Source: Deferribacteres bacterium (GTDB taxonomy: Bacteria > Zhuqueibacterota > Zhuqueibacteria > Zhuqueibacterales > Geothermadaptataceae). Taken from it: a stretch of 64,000 bases of DNA. The stretch is from assembly GCA_020633655.1 (NCBI GenBank), contig JACKDF010000001.1, forward strand, positions 124,001 through 188,000. Reading direction: 5' to 3'. Both the position numbers and the translations under genes were made by a program. The notes under the pieces were generated by a model. That model made no database searches and was not told the DNA's origin. It saw nothing but the letters and a program-made list of their open reading frames with translations. Positions 41,384 to 51,858 of this stretch are shown piece after piece; position 1 is the first letter of the stretch, and every line of letters starts with the position of its first letter.

Positions 41384-44140
41384 ATGACACGTGAGATTGA
41401 TACCTCCGGAAATACCCTACCCCGCCATCCCCAAAACAGACTTGAAGCTATATTTTCCCCGCGTTGTATTGCAGTCATCGGCGCAACGGACGAAGATGAC
41501 AGCATAGGTCGTTCGATTCTTCTCAACCTGATCCAGTACAGATTTGGCGGCATCGTATATCCTGTGCATCCAACGCGCGCAGCAATTTTGGGAGTGAAAT
41601 CCTATAAAAATTTGTCCGCGATACCGGACGAAATTGATTTGGCAATCATTCTCTCTGAAGCTGGCGCTGTACCCGCAATACTCAAAGATTGTGCTCAAAA
41701 TAATGTTCATGGTGTAATCGTCATCTCCGCAGGATTCAGGGAGGCAGGGGAATCCGGCCTTGCACTGGAAAAGGAAATAAGGGAGATCGTCCAATCCAAC
41801 GACATGCGGCTTATCGGTCCGAATTGCCTCGGTATTATGCTGCCACATAAAGGCCTTAATGCCACCTACGCAAAACATCTGGCCAATCCGGGAAGTATCG
41901 CCTTTGTCAGCCAAAGTGGTTCTTTGGGTACCGCAATTCTCGATTGGAGTTTGCAGGAGAATATTGGCTTCAGCGCGTTTATCTCTGTCGGTTCCATGCT
42001 CGATGTCAATTGGGGTGATTTAATCGATTATCTCGGCAATGATTCGCGAACCAAAGCTATCGCTATTTATATGGAATCCATCGGTGACGCCAGAGCTTTT
42101 CTATCCGCTGCCCGGGAAGTTGCGCTCAACAAGCCAATAGTTGTTATTAAAGCTGGCAGAACACCCGGCGCATCCCGTGCCGTGCAATCCCACATTGGCT
42201 CTACAGCGGGTAGTGATGAAGTCCTTGACGCCGCTTTTCGGCGCATCGGCGTTCTGCGCGTCGATACGATTGCGGAATTATTTTATATGGCGGAGATACT
42301 TTCCACACAACCGCGTTCCCGAGGGCCGCGATTGGCTATTGTAACCAATGCAGGTGGGCCAGGTGTTTTAGCTGCCGACTCGCTTTTACGACATGGCGGC
42401 CAATTGGCCGAACTCTCCGAGGAAACAATCGCTGCACTGGATAAATTGCCGTTGAAAAACTGGAGCCGTCGGAATCCGGTTGATTTGCAGGGAGAGGCAA
42501 CTCCCGAAGATTATTGTAAAACACTGGAAATAATTTGTGACGACAAAAACAACGATGGCATTTTTATTATTCTGTCACCACAGGCTACAACTGATCCTTC
42601 AAAAACAGCGAAAAGTATTGTTGAGTTAAAAAGGCCACGCATTAAACCAGTCCTGGCCAGTTGGATGGGAGGGACGGATGTTAAAAAAGGACATGACATA
42701 CTCACCAAGGCTGGCATTCCCACTTATCCCTATCCCGACACCGCCACACGCATCTTTAACTACATGTGGCGCTACAGCTACAGCCTCAAAGGCTTGTATG
42801 AAACTCCGGCTCATGCGAGCGAGGAATTTGCAAACGACAAGATTCGATTGAAAGTTGATCAACAGATAGAGAAAATAAAACAGGAAAAACGAACAAAACT
42901 TACTGCCACCGAATCAAAAAACATCCTCAATTCCTACGGGATTCCTGTAGCGCTATCCTCCGTTGCGAAATCCCCTGAAACAGCCATTAAAGCAGCAGAA
43001 AAAATTGGCTACCCGGTCGTTCTGAAATACAATTCAGAAAATATTACCAACAAAAGAGATCGCAGTAGCGTTAAACTCAACCTGCAAAATGCACAAGAAG
43101 TCACTGCAGCGTTCCAGGCGATAAAAGCGCATGTTGCACAAAAATCAGATCAGCAAAAATTTAACGGCGTATTAGTCCAGCCAATGGTGAATTACGATGG
43201 CTATGAGATCATACTTGGAAGCAGAACCGACGCGCAATTCGGGCCTGTATTATTCTTCGGTTCTGGCGGGCAACTCGTCGAAGTCTTTCGTGATCGGGCT
43301 CTGGCATTACCACCATTAAATACGACCCTCGCAAGGCGCATGATGGAACAGACCAAAATCTACGGCGCCATGAAAAGCAATAGCTTCGGTGAGCAGGTCA
43401 ATCTTGCTGAACTTGAAAAACTGCTGGTAAAATTCAGTTATCTCATCGTCGAACAACGCTGGATAAAAACTATTGATATTAATCCGTTGCTCGTCCGGAC
43501 ATCGGTTTCAGAAAATGATGCGTTTGGACTGCTCGTCGCCCTCGATGCGCGCATAACTTTGCATGAGCCAGAAGTCGAAAAATCCACTCTGCCCAAATTG
43601 GCAATACGTCCTTACCCGGCAAAGTACATTTATGATTTTACGCTACGCACAGGCGAAGTCGTGCGAATAAGGCCGATTCGCCCGGAAGATGAACCGAAAA
43701 TCGTCGATTTTCATCATAATCTTTCCGAAGAGAGTATCTATTTTCGTTATTTTCACCCCGTTGCTTTAGGGCAGCGCATTGCGCATGACCGGCTGGCTCA
43801 AATTTGTTTTAATGATTTCGATCGCCAGATTGCGCTAGTCGTAGAAAAAGAAGCAGGCGATGAAAAATCAGAGGTTATCGGGGTTGGAAGACTAACGCGC
43901 ATTCCGGGAAAGGATGATGCAGAATTTGCCATATTGCTCAACGACAAATACCAAAGAACAGGATTGGGAACCGAACTGCTTGCCGCATTGCTGCGAATTG
44001 GAAAAGAAGAAAATATACAACGGGTTTTTGCACAAATTCTCCTGGAAAACCGAGGGATGCAACGGGTATGCGAAAAACTTGGTTTTGAATTAAAAACAGA
44101 CTATGAAGAACAAGTGGTCATCGCCAAAATCGTGCTTTGA
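41384..44140 (+). CDS. NDP-forming acyl-CoA synthetase fused to GNAT (Pat-like protein acetyltransferase)
   Basis: A 918-residue protein. Order: CoA-binding Rossmann domain (about 20-150, IAVIGATDEDDSIG), succinyl-CoA-ligase-like domains (about 165-460), ATP-grasp domain (about 490-715), GNAT domain (about 745-918; RLTRIPGKDDAEFAILLNDKYQRTGLGTELL). This is the layout of Pat/YfiQ lysine acetyltransferases. H270 in QSHIGSTAG occupies the place of the phosphohistidine of active acyl-CoA synthetases (SHTG motif). Known: in Salmonella Pat the synthetase half is regarded as inactive. Here the His is kept, so it could still make or bind acyl-CoA. A receiver gene precedes it. Confidence 0.9.
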   Translation: MTREIDTSGNTLPRHPQNRLEAIFSPRCIAVIGATDEDDSIGRSILLNLIQYRFGGIVYPVHPTRAAILGVKSYKNLSAIPDEIDLAIILSEAGAVPAILKDCAQNNVHGVIVISAGFREAGESGLALEKEIREIVQSNDMRLIGPNCLGIMLPHKGLNATYAKHLANPGSIAFVSQSGSLGTAILDWSLQENIGFSAFISVGSMLDVNWGDLIDYLGNDSRTKAIAIYMESIGDARAFLSAAREVALNKPIVVIKAGRTPGASRAVQSHIGSTAGSDEVLDAAFRRIGVLRVDTIAELFYMAEILSTQPRSRGPRLAIVTNAGGPGVLAADSLLRHGGQLAELSEETIAALDKLPLKNWSRRNPVDLQGEATPEDYCKTLEIICDDKNNDGIFIILSPQATTDPSKTAKSIVELKRPRIKPVLASWMGGTDVKKGHDILTKAGIPTYPYPDTATRIFNYMWRYSYSLKGLYETPAHASEEFANDKIRLKVDQQIEKIKQEKRTKLTATESKNILNSYGIPVALSSVAKSPETAIKAAEKIGYPVVLKYNSENITNKRDRSSVKLNLQNAQEVTAAFQAIKAHVAQKSDQQKFNGVLVQPMVNYDGYEIILGSRTDAQFGPVLFFGSGGQLVEVFRDRALALPPLNTTLARRMMEQTKIYGAMKSNSFGEQVNLAELEKLLVKFSYLIVEQRWIKTIDINPLLVRTSVSENDAFGLLVALDARITLHEPEVEKSTLPKLAIRPYPAKYIYDFTLRTGEVVRIRPIRPEDEPKIVDFHHNLSEESIYFRYFHPVALGQRIAHDRLAQICFNDFDRQIALVVEKEAGDEKSEVIGVGRLTRIPGKDDAEFAILLNDKYQRTGLGTELLAALLRIGKEENIQRVFAQILLENRGMQRVCEKLGFELKTDYEEQVVIAKIVL

Positions 44141-44230
44141 AAATGCAAATAAATTGGGTACTTATAGACAAGTCCAAAAACACAAAAGATAAATAGTGTT
44201 TTGCATAAACATAGACCCTCTGGAGGCGTT

Positions 44231-44710
44231 ATGAGGAATCTACGCGCACGCGATATCATGCAAAAGGATGTAACGGTTGTACCGTCAGACTGGACTGTAA
44301 AAGAACTCGCAACATTTTTCGTGGAAAAAGCCATCACTGGCGCACCCGTAACCGACGATGCCGGCAACTTGATCGGTGTCGTATCACTGACCGATATCGC
44401 CCGCTATGAATCAACCCGTGATACCGAGGTGGAAATTGAACGGCCGCATGACTACTATCTGCGTGGCTGGGAAGATGAAATCGAAGCGGATGAATTGCGT
44501 AATTTTCATGTGGATTTGATAAAACATGAAACTGTAAAGCACATCATGACACCGATGGTCTTCAAGATTGATGCAGAAACGAAAGTCGCACAAATCGCCG
44601 AGCTCATGGTTACCGGTCGCATCCATCGTCTTGTTGTCGTTGAAGACAAAATACCCATCGGCATTATCACAACGATGGATATGCTGAACCTGTTACGCGA
44701 TGACAATTAA
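44231..44710 (+). CDS. Two-CBS-domain protein
   Basis: A 159-residue protein with two CBS motifs: ARDIMQKDVTVVPSDWTVKEL...GVVSLTDIARY (about 6-60) and VKHIMTPMVFKIDAETKV...PIGIITTMDMLNLL (about 103-157). CBS pairs bind adenosine nucleotides and regulate partners. The ATG at 44231 has GGAGG four bases upstream; the longer TTG reading from 44201 was rejected. It follows the acetyltransferase gene by 90 bases and may sense AMP, ATP or NAD for that system (inference). Confidence 0.9.
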   Translation: MRNLRARDIMQKDVTVVPSDWTVKELATFFVEKAITGAPVTDDAGNLIGVVSLTDIARYESTRDTEVEIERPHDYYLRGWEDEIEADELRNFHVDLIKHETVKHIMTPMVFKIDAETKVAQIAELMVTGRIHRLVVVEDKIPIGIITTMDMLNLLRDDN

Positions 44711-44943
44711 CATGGCAAGCTCTCACTAGCGTGGTTGCTGGAATCAATTCAGTATACTTTTACCTGATCTATGGATGATCCCCTTCTGTAAATCAAACTT
44801 TATGCGGACAAATTTCCAGATTGCGACGAATTCATTCGATAAAAAAGCAAAATCAATCATGTATTAACACCAAATCCCACACCCTGTCTCCGACATTGCA
44901 CCACTCTTAATTTTTTGATATCCATTTTCACGAGGGAATGAAC

Positions 44944-47616
44944 ATGCAAAAATGGATAGGAATTTTGTTGTTTTGTGCCGGGTTCATCTCAATAATTTAT
45001 GCGCAAGAATCCGATGAGTCGAACGCTGTTTTTTCAAATCCAAATTACCTCAACCATCTTCCAACACGCGATTTAAATCCATGGCTTTATGCCTATTTTC
45101 CCGGAACTGTCGTGCAGAGTTATCGTGGTGTTCCCTATCTCCACGTACACGGTAGCCGCGCTGAGGAAGTGGATTATCAATTTGAAAATGTGAACATTCG
45201 CAGTGATTACACAGGCTTGTCCGCTGTGCGATTTATCCCGGAAGTACTCGATAAAGTTGAACTCGACAAAGCACCTGGAGTCAGTCAGAGCAGCGCCAGT
45301 GCCCAGGTTAACCATTTTTTCCGTGAGCCGGTAAAAAAGCTGCGTCTCACAATGAGAGAAACCAGCGATGCGTTTACACATCTTTACGAGAAACGTATTG
45401 ACACGTATTCTTATGGTTACAACAATCTGCTTTTTACCGCCGAAGGACATGCTCTGATGGACAAATTACAATTTATAGCAGGTTTCGAATGGGAACACTT
45501 TGATGATCATTTTCGCAAATATTGGGAGGGCTTTGTTATCCGTGAAAATGATGATGAACCATTCTACAACCAATGGGGAACAAATGAACCATCTTTCTAT
45601 CAGGTGTTTGGTACCCATGAAATAAATGTACTTCCTGGCAACATTCCCGCAGCCAATAGTAACCAATTCCTGTTTAACGGCATGCTGCGTTATAAAATAC
45701 CTTTTGGAAATGCCAAACTCATTTACTTACACGATCATCACAAATATCAGGACAACACGCAGCCAATTCGCTGGCTTTTTAATCAGTCGCACATTCCGGA
45801 AGTGATCGATCATGCACACATTTTTTCTGCACAATTCGAAAGTCAACTCCCGGCACGAATCAAATCAAAACTGCAGTTCGAGATGTCCTCAATGCGATCA
45901 AAAACCATGGATCCTGTGCAAAAAGACGATTTTTTGAATTATAGTGATTTGCGTACAGCATTTGAAAACACAGGCACACCTTCGGAGTCCTACTACTGGA
46001 TGTTGCCATACACCAATGTACATGGTTTTTATTTTGATTGGGAAGATGCCATTTTAGCTGATTATACCAAAAGAACAGAAGACGCATTGACTTTTTCAAC
46101 TCACTTCGAGAAAACAATCCGTTCGAACCAGCTGCGCACGGGTGTTTCTTATAAATCCAGTCAACACCGGTATTACCATATGAACCACGGCGTACAGACC
46201 GAGCTGGGTAGATACGGAACTGCTGTTTTCGCAGATACATTGCAACTCATAAGCTATTTCAATAAGAGTTATGGATATGATATGTTTGGAAACAGCATCA
46301 ATGGTGATGAACATTGGTTTGACGGACCACGTAAACCTGTGATATACTCGCTTTACCTGGAAGATGAAATCAATGCAGACGAATCGACATTTACAATTGG
46401 ATTAAGTTATAAAAAGATAAATACGGGTGCATATCGGGATCGTTCTTTAACCAATCCTTTTTATTACAGAACCAGCTCACAATTTGCACTAATAAATTCC
46501 CGCTATGACAAGGACAAATATTTTTCCTATTTCCTGCCATACGCAGCGTGGACATTGCACCAAAATAACAGACTTCGACATAAACTCGTTTATAAAAAGT
46601 CTGTATCTTTACCAAAACTTGAAGATGTGTATATGAGCCGCGGGGAAAAAATCCTTACGTATTCCGGTGGTATTTTTAACGCCTTCCCAAAAGGCCCAAA
46701 CGCCGATCCGGTTGTTTCCAAAGATATCTACTTGCAAACCGATTTTCTACCATCCGAGTTTCTGCGGATGCATCTGAGCATTTTTTATCACACGTCGGAC
46801 ACATGGCTGCAATCGAAATATGTGCATGTTGATTTGTTCTCTACCGCTGCGAATTATGCGACACTTCTGAATTCAGGCAAGAACAGAACAAGCGGTTTTG
46901 AATTTAGTTTACATACCGAAAAATCCAGTTTTCTCTTCGACGCAAATTACACTTATGCCAACTGCAAAGGGACAGCGAGCTATCCAAACTCAAATATTCG
47001 GGATGCCTATTATGATTCAGAGTCTGCACTTTTCAGCTCAGGAGAGCTCTACGATCTGGAATTTAACCAATACCATCGCTTCAATACCTGGCTCACCCTG
47101 ATTTCCAAAAAAGACGCCTTCTCCCCAATCAGAAGTTCATCTTTGACCATACTCTATCATTTTAACTCCGGACATTCTTTCTGGACGTATGATGGACCTA
47201 TCGGTTCAATTTCTCCATCAGGTGGGAGTTTATTATCCGATATTGATCCACGTCCACGCCAAAACCCAATAGAAATAACCACTCCATGGATCGTGAATTT
47301 GGATTTTAAACTCGAGAAAAAAATTTGCTTAGGTTCTCTGAATTCACACTGGTTTATTCTGGTGCAAAATTTATTAAACCGCAAAAATGAGCAGCATGTG
47401 TACTGGCGAACAGGTCAGACAAAAATCGATGGAACATTTGATGCCTGGGATGGACTTGAATCGGCGTGGACTGATGCTTATGGTGCCAGAGTTATGGATT
47501 TCTACCAAAAAATAAATCTGGATCATCGCCAACATTACGCGAGACAACAAGGTGGTGACCTCTACGGACATCCCCGTGAAATCCGTTTTGGCGTAGCAGT
47601 GGATTTCAGTCGGTAG
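44944..47616 (+). CDS. TonB-dependent receptor-like outer-membrane protein
   Basis: An 890-residue protein with a signal peptide (cleavage near IIYAQ), a short plug-like region (VHGSRAEEVDYQFENVNI, then VLDKVELDKAPGVSQSSASAQVNHFF) and a long barrel with many aromatic strands. The C-terminus ends VAVDFSR. The GSRAEEVxY plug is the form seen in FCB-group receptors. It has no carboxypeptidase-like N-terminal domain, unlike the receptor at 48872. GAGGG lies seven bases before the ATG at 44944. The ligand is unknown and no SusD-like gene is adjacent. Confidence 0.82.
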   Translation: MQKWIGILLFCAGFISIIYAQESDESNAVFSNPNYLNHLPTRDLNPWLYAYFPGTVVQSYRGVPYLHVHGSRAEEVDYQFENVNIRSDYTGLSAVRFIPEVLDKVELDKAPGVSQSSASAQVNHFFREPVKKLRLTMRETSDAFTHLYEKRIDTYSYGYNNLLFTAEGHALMDKLQFIAGFEWEHFDDHFRKYWEGFVIRENDDEPFYNQWGTNEPSFYQVFGTHEINVLPGNIPAANSNQFLFNGMLRYKIPFGNAKLIYLHDHHKYQDNTQPIRWLFNQSHIPEVIDHAHIFSAQFESQLPARIKSKLQFEMSSMRSKTMDPVQKDDFLNYSDLRTAFENTGTPSESYYWMLPYTNVHGFYFDWEDAILADYTKRTEDALTFSTHFEKTIRSNQLRTGVSYKSSQHRYYHMNHGVQTELGRYGTAVFADTLQLISYFNKSYGYDMFGNSINGDEHWFDGPRKPVIYSLYLEDEINADESTFTIGLSYKKINTGAYRDRSLTNPFYYRTSSQFALINSRYDKDKYFSYFLPYAAWTLHQNNRLRHKLVYKKSVSLPKLEDVYMSRGEKILTYSGGIFNAFPKGPNADPVVSKDIYLQTDFLPSEFLRMHLSIFYHTSDTWLQSKYVHVDLFSTAANYATLLNSGKNRTSGFEFSLHTEKSSFLFDANYTYANCKGTASYPNSNIRDAYYDSESALFSSGELYDLEFNQYHRFNTWLTLISKKDAFSPIRSSSLTILYHFNSGHSFWTYDGPIGSISPSGGSLLSDIDPRPRQNPIEITTPWIVNLDFKLEKKICLGSLNSHWFILVQNLLNRKNEQHVYWRTGQTKIDGTFDAWDGLESAWTDAYGARVMDFYQKINLDHRQHYARQQGGDLYGHPREIRFGVAVDFSR

Positions 47617-47706
47617 TTACAAGAATGGATTAATTGATGAACAGATTGTTCCTCATCACCTATCCATTCATCCAATAATCCAAAAAGAAGAGCTGCGTTC
47701 ACTGCA

Positions 47707-48465
47707 TTATATCCCCATTTCCACCGCTGCCGGTAAATAATCCGCGACATCCCCGTCGATGCGCAGGCTGACGTGCGACAGGCCATCATGATCGGTATCG
47801 CCACGATTTATAATGATGTACGGGATGCCGCGGCGTGCAGCAGCAAGGGGCAGGCTGGCGGCCGGGTGCACCGAAAGTGTCGAACCCAATGCCAGCACGC
47901 AATCGCATTCGGATGCCGCGTCATAAGCTCTTTGCAGATCATCCTGCCGTAAACTTTGGCCAAAACTGATGGTTGCCGGTTTTAAAATACCGCCACAGCT
48001 ATGGCACGTTGGTGGTTCCTGTGTTTTTTTAAACAATTCAAAATGTGCATCCGGATCTGTAAATTCGTGGCATTGCATACACTCAACCAGGCGGTCTGTG
48101 CCATGAATTTCCACCAGTTTCTCACGTGAATTTCCCGCCAATACATGCAATCCATCGACATTTTGTGTCACCAGTAAAAGCATTTTCCCTGCTTTTTCTA
48201 TTTTAGCAATAGCACGATGAATGGAATTGGGCTGCACGTGCTTATAATTTTCCCAACTTTCGAGTTTGAAATCCCAGTATTCCACACGAGCTGCATACGA
48301 AGACATGAAATCATCAAAATAGACCGGTTGGCGTGTTTTCCATACACCCTGTGGTCCACGATAATCCGGAATTCCGCTATTTGTTGAAATACCAGCCCCG
48401 GTGAAAAGCATGATTTTTTCCGCAGCCAGCAGAAAATTATTTAAAGCTTTGATTTGATCGTTCAT
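47707..48465 (-). CDS. cobB: Sir2-family NAD-dependent protein deacylase
   Basis: A 252-residue sirtuin that removes acyl groups from lysines using NAD. Seen: GAGISTNSGIPDYRG (23-37), TQNVDGLH (100-107), catalytic H121 in EIHGT, and zinc ligands C129, C132, C154 and C157. Y57-A-A-R60 matches the YxxR motif of class III sirtuins (SIRT5 and E. coli CobB), which lets them take succinyl or other acidic acyl lysines. It is 3.6 kb from the Pat-like acetyltransferase, so the two could form an acylation/deacylation pair (inference). Confidence 0.93.
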   Translation of the reverse strand: MNDQIKALNNFLLAAEKIMLFTGAGISTNSGIPDYRGPQGVWKTRQPVYFDDFMSSYAARVEYWDFKLESWENYKHVQPNSIHRAIAKIEKAGKMLLLVTQNVDGLHVLAGNSREKLVEIHGTDRLVECMQCHEFTDPDAHFELFKKTQEPPTCHSCGGILKPATISFGQSLRQDDLQRAYDAASECDCVLALGSTLSVHPAASLPLAAARRGIPYIIINRGDTDHDGLSHVSLRIDGDVADYLPAAVEMGI

Positions 48466-48715
48466 TTTCTTTTTCCCTTTGAGGGATTAACCGTTTGATA
48501 GTTTGATGCGCGAACGTTTAAACCTTCATACTTTCAAACATTTAAACATCCTCATCTTTCTCTTGCAAAACTGTGTTTATGGTGTAAATTACCACACAAT
48601 CGGAAAGAAACAAGACGAATTACAAGTCCTGCGGAACAATTTTGAATTTTCGAAAGTTCTGTAAAAATAATATTTAAATAAGGAGAAACCGTCGCATATA
48701 TTGATACAATATTCA

Positions 48716-48808
48716 CTTTAACCTGCATTATTCCTAAACACCGGGTTGGACAGGGATATCCCCTGCTAATTGCACACTTTGCGCATTGCATGAGTAAAGC
48801 ACGTTAAA
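48716..48808. repeat. Dispersed palindromic repeat, full-length copy
   Basis: Left TTTAACCTGCATTATTCCTAA and right GCATGAGTAAAGCACGTTAAA are extended inverted ends, around GGACAGGGATATCCCCTGC. It shows that the family ends run outward to TTTAAC / GTTAAA. It lies in the 406-base gap before the 48872 receptor; nothing else is seen. Confidence 0.75.
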
Positions 48809-48871
48809 CTAAATATTAGTAGAGATTAAGCATTCAACGCTCAACCCGTTTTTTGAATAAAAGGTCAATTT

Positions 48872-51238
48872 GTGCGATTCTCCATTTTTCTGGCAATTCT
48901 CTTCTTTAATCTGCATAATCTATCCGCACAACAATTGCAGCGGACCATCTCCGGCACAATTGTCGATATTTCAAACAATCTACCAATCTCCGATGTAAAT
49001 CTCTTCCTGCAAAAGCAGCGCATCGGTGTTGCCAGTGATTCTTCCGGAAAATTCCAATTGCACCTATCCAACGCGCAAGATACGCTCATTGTGCGGCATA
49101 TCGCCTATTTTGTAAAAAAAATCAAAATACAGGCGGGATCACAAAACATCACATTGGCAGTGGAACTTCATCCGAAAACTCTTCCTATGCCTGAGGTGGG
49201 TGTTCAAGCCGAGCAGGTCATTAACGATCCACAGACATTCCGCCTGACTGGACGATTTTTGCAGGAAATTCCGGATTTTTCCGGCGAAACCTTAACTGCT
49301 GTGAAGACATTCCCGGGGGTGACTTCCAACAACGAAATGTCGAATCAGTTTAGTGCCCAGGGCGGAAGTCCTGATGAAAATCTGATCCTGCTGGAGGATA
49401 TGACGATAAGTCGCTCCCAGCGTATTCGTTCGAGCAGTCATGAAAATATCAGCCCCATCAACCGCATGCTGATGCAGGACATGAGTTTTACAGCCGGCGC
49501 CTATCCGGCTTCCTATGGCGAGCGCTTAAGTTCACTGCTGATAACACGTTACCGCACGATTTCCTCGAAAAAACTCACTGGAGAAGCAGAAGTGGGTTTT
49601 TTGAATATCAGTGGTATGCTTGCAGGACAACCGGACTCCAGTTTTTATTGGGCAATCGCTGGGCGCTATGCAAACCGCAAAATGGTCTTAGGCACCCTGC
49701 AAACGGAGGGTGAATTACTGCCACGTGCCCACGATTTTCAGGCTGTTCTCAGCTACAAACCACTGTCAGGGATCCAGCTTATGCTCATGGGGATTCGCGG
49801 GAAAAATCAATTCGAATCAAATCCCGTCTCGTTCGTTTCCCATGCGAATATCGGCCTGTTCCAATTCAACACCTATCTCACGGAATATTCTGGCTATGAA
49901 AATTTCAACCACACCCGCTCCATTGGCTCCGCCATTCTGCGAATACGATTGCATCAGAAGCTGTCAATGCAACAAAGTGTCTCCATTAGTCACTCCGATG
50001 AAGTCGAGGACGTTGATAAAAAATTTGAAACATCGGTTTATCTTTACTCACCAACAATTGGATACACAGAAGAACCACAAATAGTCAACGACGGGCTTGT
50101 TCGACGTCTTGATGTCCTCGTGCAGAGGACGACACAAACAAAAACACGTATCACCTGGCAATTAAGTGATAGCGTAGGCCTGGACACTGGCATTGAGTAT
50201 GAGTACAACGACTATTCCGATGATCTAAAAGAATATCAACACGAAAGTGCAGCAAACGTTCCGGGTGCTGCCGCTCTTTCAGGCTATACTTCAAGTTATG
50301 TCGCCCATGCACAATTCGACACACGCACAATCGCAGGATTTGGCAATTTGCACCTGATTACGCGAAGCTTTGATGTGGAAACCGGATTGCGCTTGAGTCG
50401 CTACAAACCTTCGGACGAATTGATAATCAAACCGCGTCTCATCGTAACCTTAAAACGATCTGAATTTACACGTTTTCAAATGGCATTTGGGCGCTATTCA
50501 CAGCCTGCTGGTTACCTTGAACGACGAACTGAAGAGGGACGGCTCCTCACAAATACACCGGCACAACGCTCAAGTAATATCGTTTTCGGCATGCAGCATT
50601 TTTCAGATTCAGGCACCGAATATCAGGTACAGGCATTTTTTAAAAAGCTCACCCATCTGATCCCCTATAAAACGGATGATTTGTTCATCCGATATCAACC
50701 TGACTTGCATTCAGAAGGAGAAATTTATGGTGCAAGTGCCTACTGGAAAGGACAGGTTACACCAAGCATGACGAGTTGGTTCAGTTATACCTATCTCTTT
50801 GGCCAACAGGACATTAGCGGGGAAGGAAAATCACGACTACCCTTTGATCAGCGACATACATTTACCTGTGTCATTCAAGATAATATGCCACGATTTCCCA
50901 ATTCAAAAGCGCATGTACGTTTTCTTCTCGGGAGCGGCTATCCCTATACATTTGAAGGCATTTTGTACAATCCGGAAACCGGACGAAAAGAAAAATTACA
51001 GGGGAAACGAAATGCGCTGCGGCTGCCATTTTACCGCCGTGTGGATATAGGCTTCAGTTATGATTTTGAATTGCAGGAGCAACAGAAGTTGAGATTAAGT
51101 TTTGATATGTTTAATATTTTTGATTTCAGAAATATTCTCGGTTATGGCTTAATTTCAAACAGCCTTGGGCACACAGAAATTTATCGATATAATCTAAGTC
51201 GCAGATTTTACAGTGCGAAGGTGAATTATATTTTTTAG
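48872..51238 (+). CDS. TonB-dependent receptor with carboxypeptidase-like N-terminal domain
   Basis: A 788-residue outer-membrane receptor. Signal peptide to about NLSAQ (20), a CarboxypepD_reg-like domain at about 22-100 (ISGTIVDISNNLPISDVNLFL), a plug at about 110-230 (FPGVTSNNEMSNQFSAQGGSPDENLILLEDM), then the barrel, ending SAKVNYIF with a terminal aromatic. GTG start at 48872 with AAGG upstream. It is like the receptors of FCB bacteria that take up large substrates. The Sir2 gene and the other receptor are neighbours without obvious link. The substrate is unknown. Confidence 0.88.
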   Translation: MRFSIFLAILFFNLHNLSAQQLQRTISGTIVDISNNLPISDVNLFLQKQRIGVASDSSGKFQLHLSNAQDTLIVRHIAYFVKKIKIQAGSQNITLAVELHPKTLPMPEVGVQAEQVINDPQTFRLTGRFLQEIPDFSGETLTAVKTFPGVTSNNEMSNQFSAQGGSPDENLILLEDMTISRSQRIRSSSHENISPINRMLMQDMSFTAGAYPASYGERLSSLLITRYRTISSKKLTGEAEVGFLNISGMLAGQPDSSFYWAIAGRYANRKMVLGTLQTEGELLPRAHDFQAVLSYKPLSGIQLMLMGIRGKNQFESNPVSFVSHANIGLFQFNTYLTEYSGYENFNHTRSIGSAILRIRLHQKLSMQQSVSISHSDEVEDVDKKFETSVYLYSPTIGYTEEPQIVNDGLVRRLDVLVQRTTQTKTRITWQLSDSVGLDTGIEYEYNDYSDDLKEYQHESAANVPGAAALSGYTSSYVAHAQFDTRTIAGFGNLHLITRSFDVETGLRLSRYKPSDELIIKPRLIVTLKRSEFTRFQMAFGRYSQPAGYLERRTEEGRLLTNTPAQRSSNIVFGMQHFSDSGTEYQVQAFFKKLTHLIPYKTDDLFIRYQPDLHSEGEIYGASAYWKGQVTPSMTSWFSYTYLFGQQDISGEGKSRLPFDQRHTFTCVIQDNMPRFPNSKAHVRFLLGSGYPYTFEGILYNPETGRKEKLQGKRNALRLPFYRRVDIGFSYDFELQEQQKLRLSFDMFNIFDFRNILGYGLISNSLGHTEIYRYNLSRRFYSAKVNYIF

Positions 51239-51316
51239 AAAAAAAGTAAGGTTAAATATAAATATGGAGTTGCCCCTGCCCCATTAAAAAATAGTTGGTC
51301 ACATCAATACAAGTAT

Positions 51317-51520
51317 TTATACGGTTTCGGAGACATCATTTTCCCCAATTTGCAGCAGGCCAAGTTTGATAAAACTCAGCATATTCCGGCCGCATCCATT
51401 TTCGCATTGGTAGTTTTGAAACAAGCTCTCTGTGTCATCACTTTCCTCGACAGTGAACCTTTTCACATTCCCGCATGCCTCACAGGTAATAATAAATTCA
51501 TTGTAGTAAATTTCTTCCAT
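51317..51520 (-). CDS. Small CxxC protein, possible zinc ribbon
   Basis: A 67-residue protein with two Cys pairs (CEACG near 13-17 and CENGCG near 38-43), as in a four-Cys zinc ribbon. The ATG at 51520 has GGAG six bases upstream; two earlier in-frame ATGs lack a site. The rest is acidic with no known domain. It is isolated between the receptor and the long gap. Confidence 0.6.
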   Translation of the reverse strand: MEEIYYNEFIITCEACGNVKRFTVEESDDTESLFQNYQCENGCGRNMLSFIKLGLLQIGENDVSETV

Positions 51521-51858
51521 ATCCAGCTCCATGAGCATTAACTTGAACTCTATTTACATGCAATCCCATATCCTGTTAAAGTATACACTATTTCTTCACG
51601 ATTTGCATGTTTTTTTTCTTCAATCTCTGCATCGATTTTAGTAGAAAAATAATTTCAGTATCTCATATCGCCAAATTCAACAGAATTAAACAGAAAACAA
51701 TCATTCTTTAATATTATTAGCCAATATCACTGCTTTTCATAATGGGGAAATTGAATTTAATGGAATGAATCTATTTGCACCGATCGTGTAAAATATTTGA
51801 ATTACGCTTTGTTTAAGGAAAGGTCTGAATTACAAGCCAAATAATTGGAATTTTTAAA

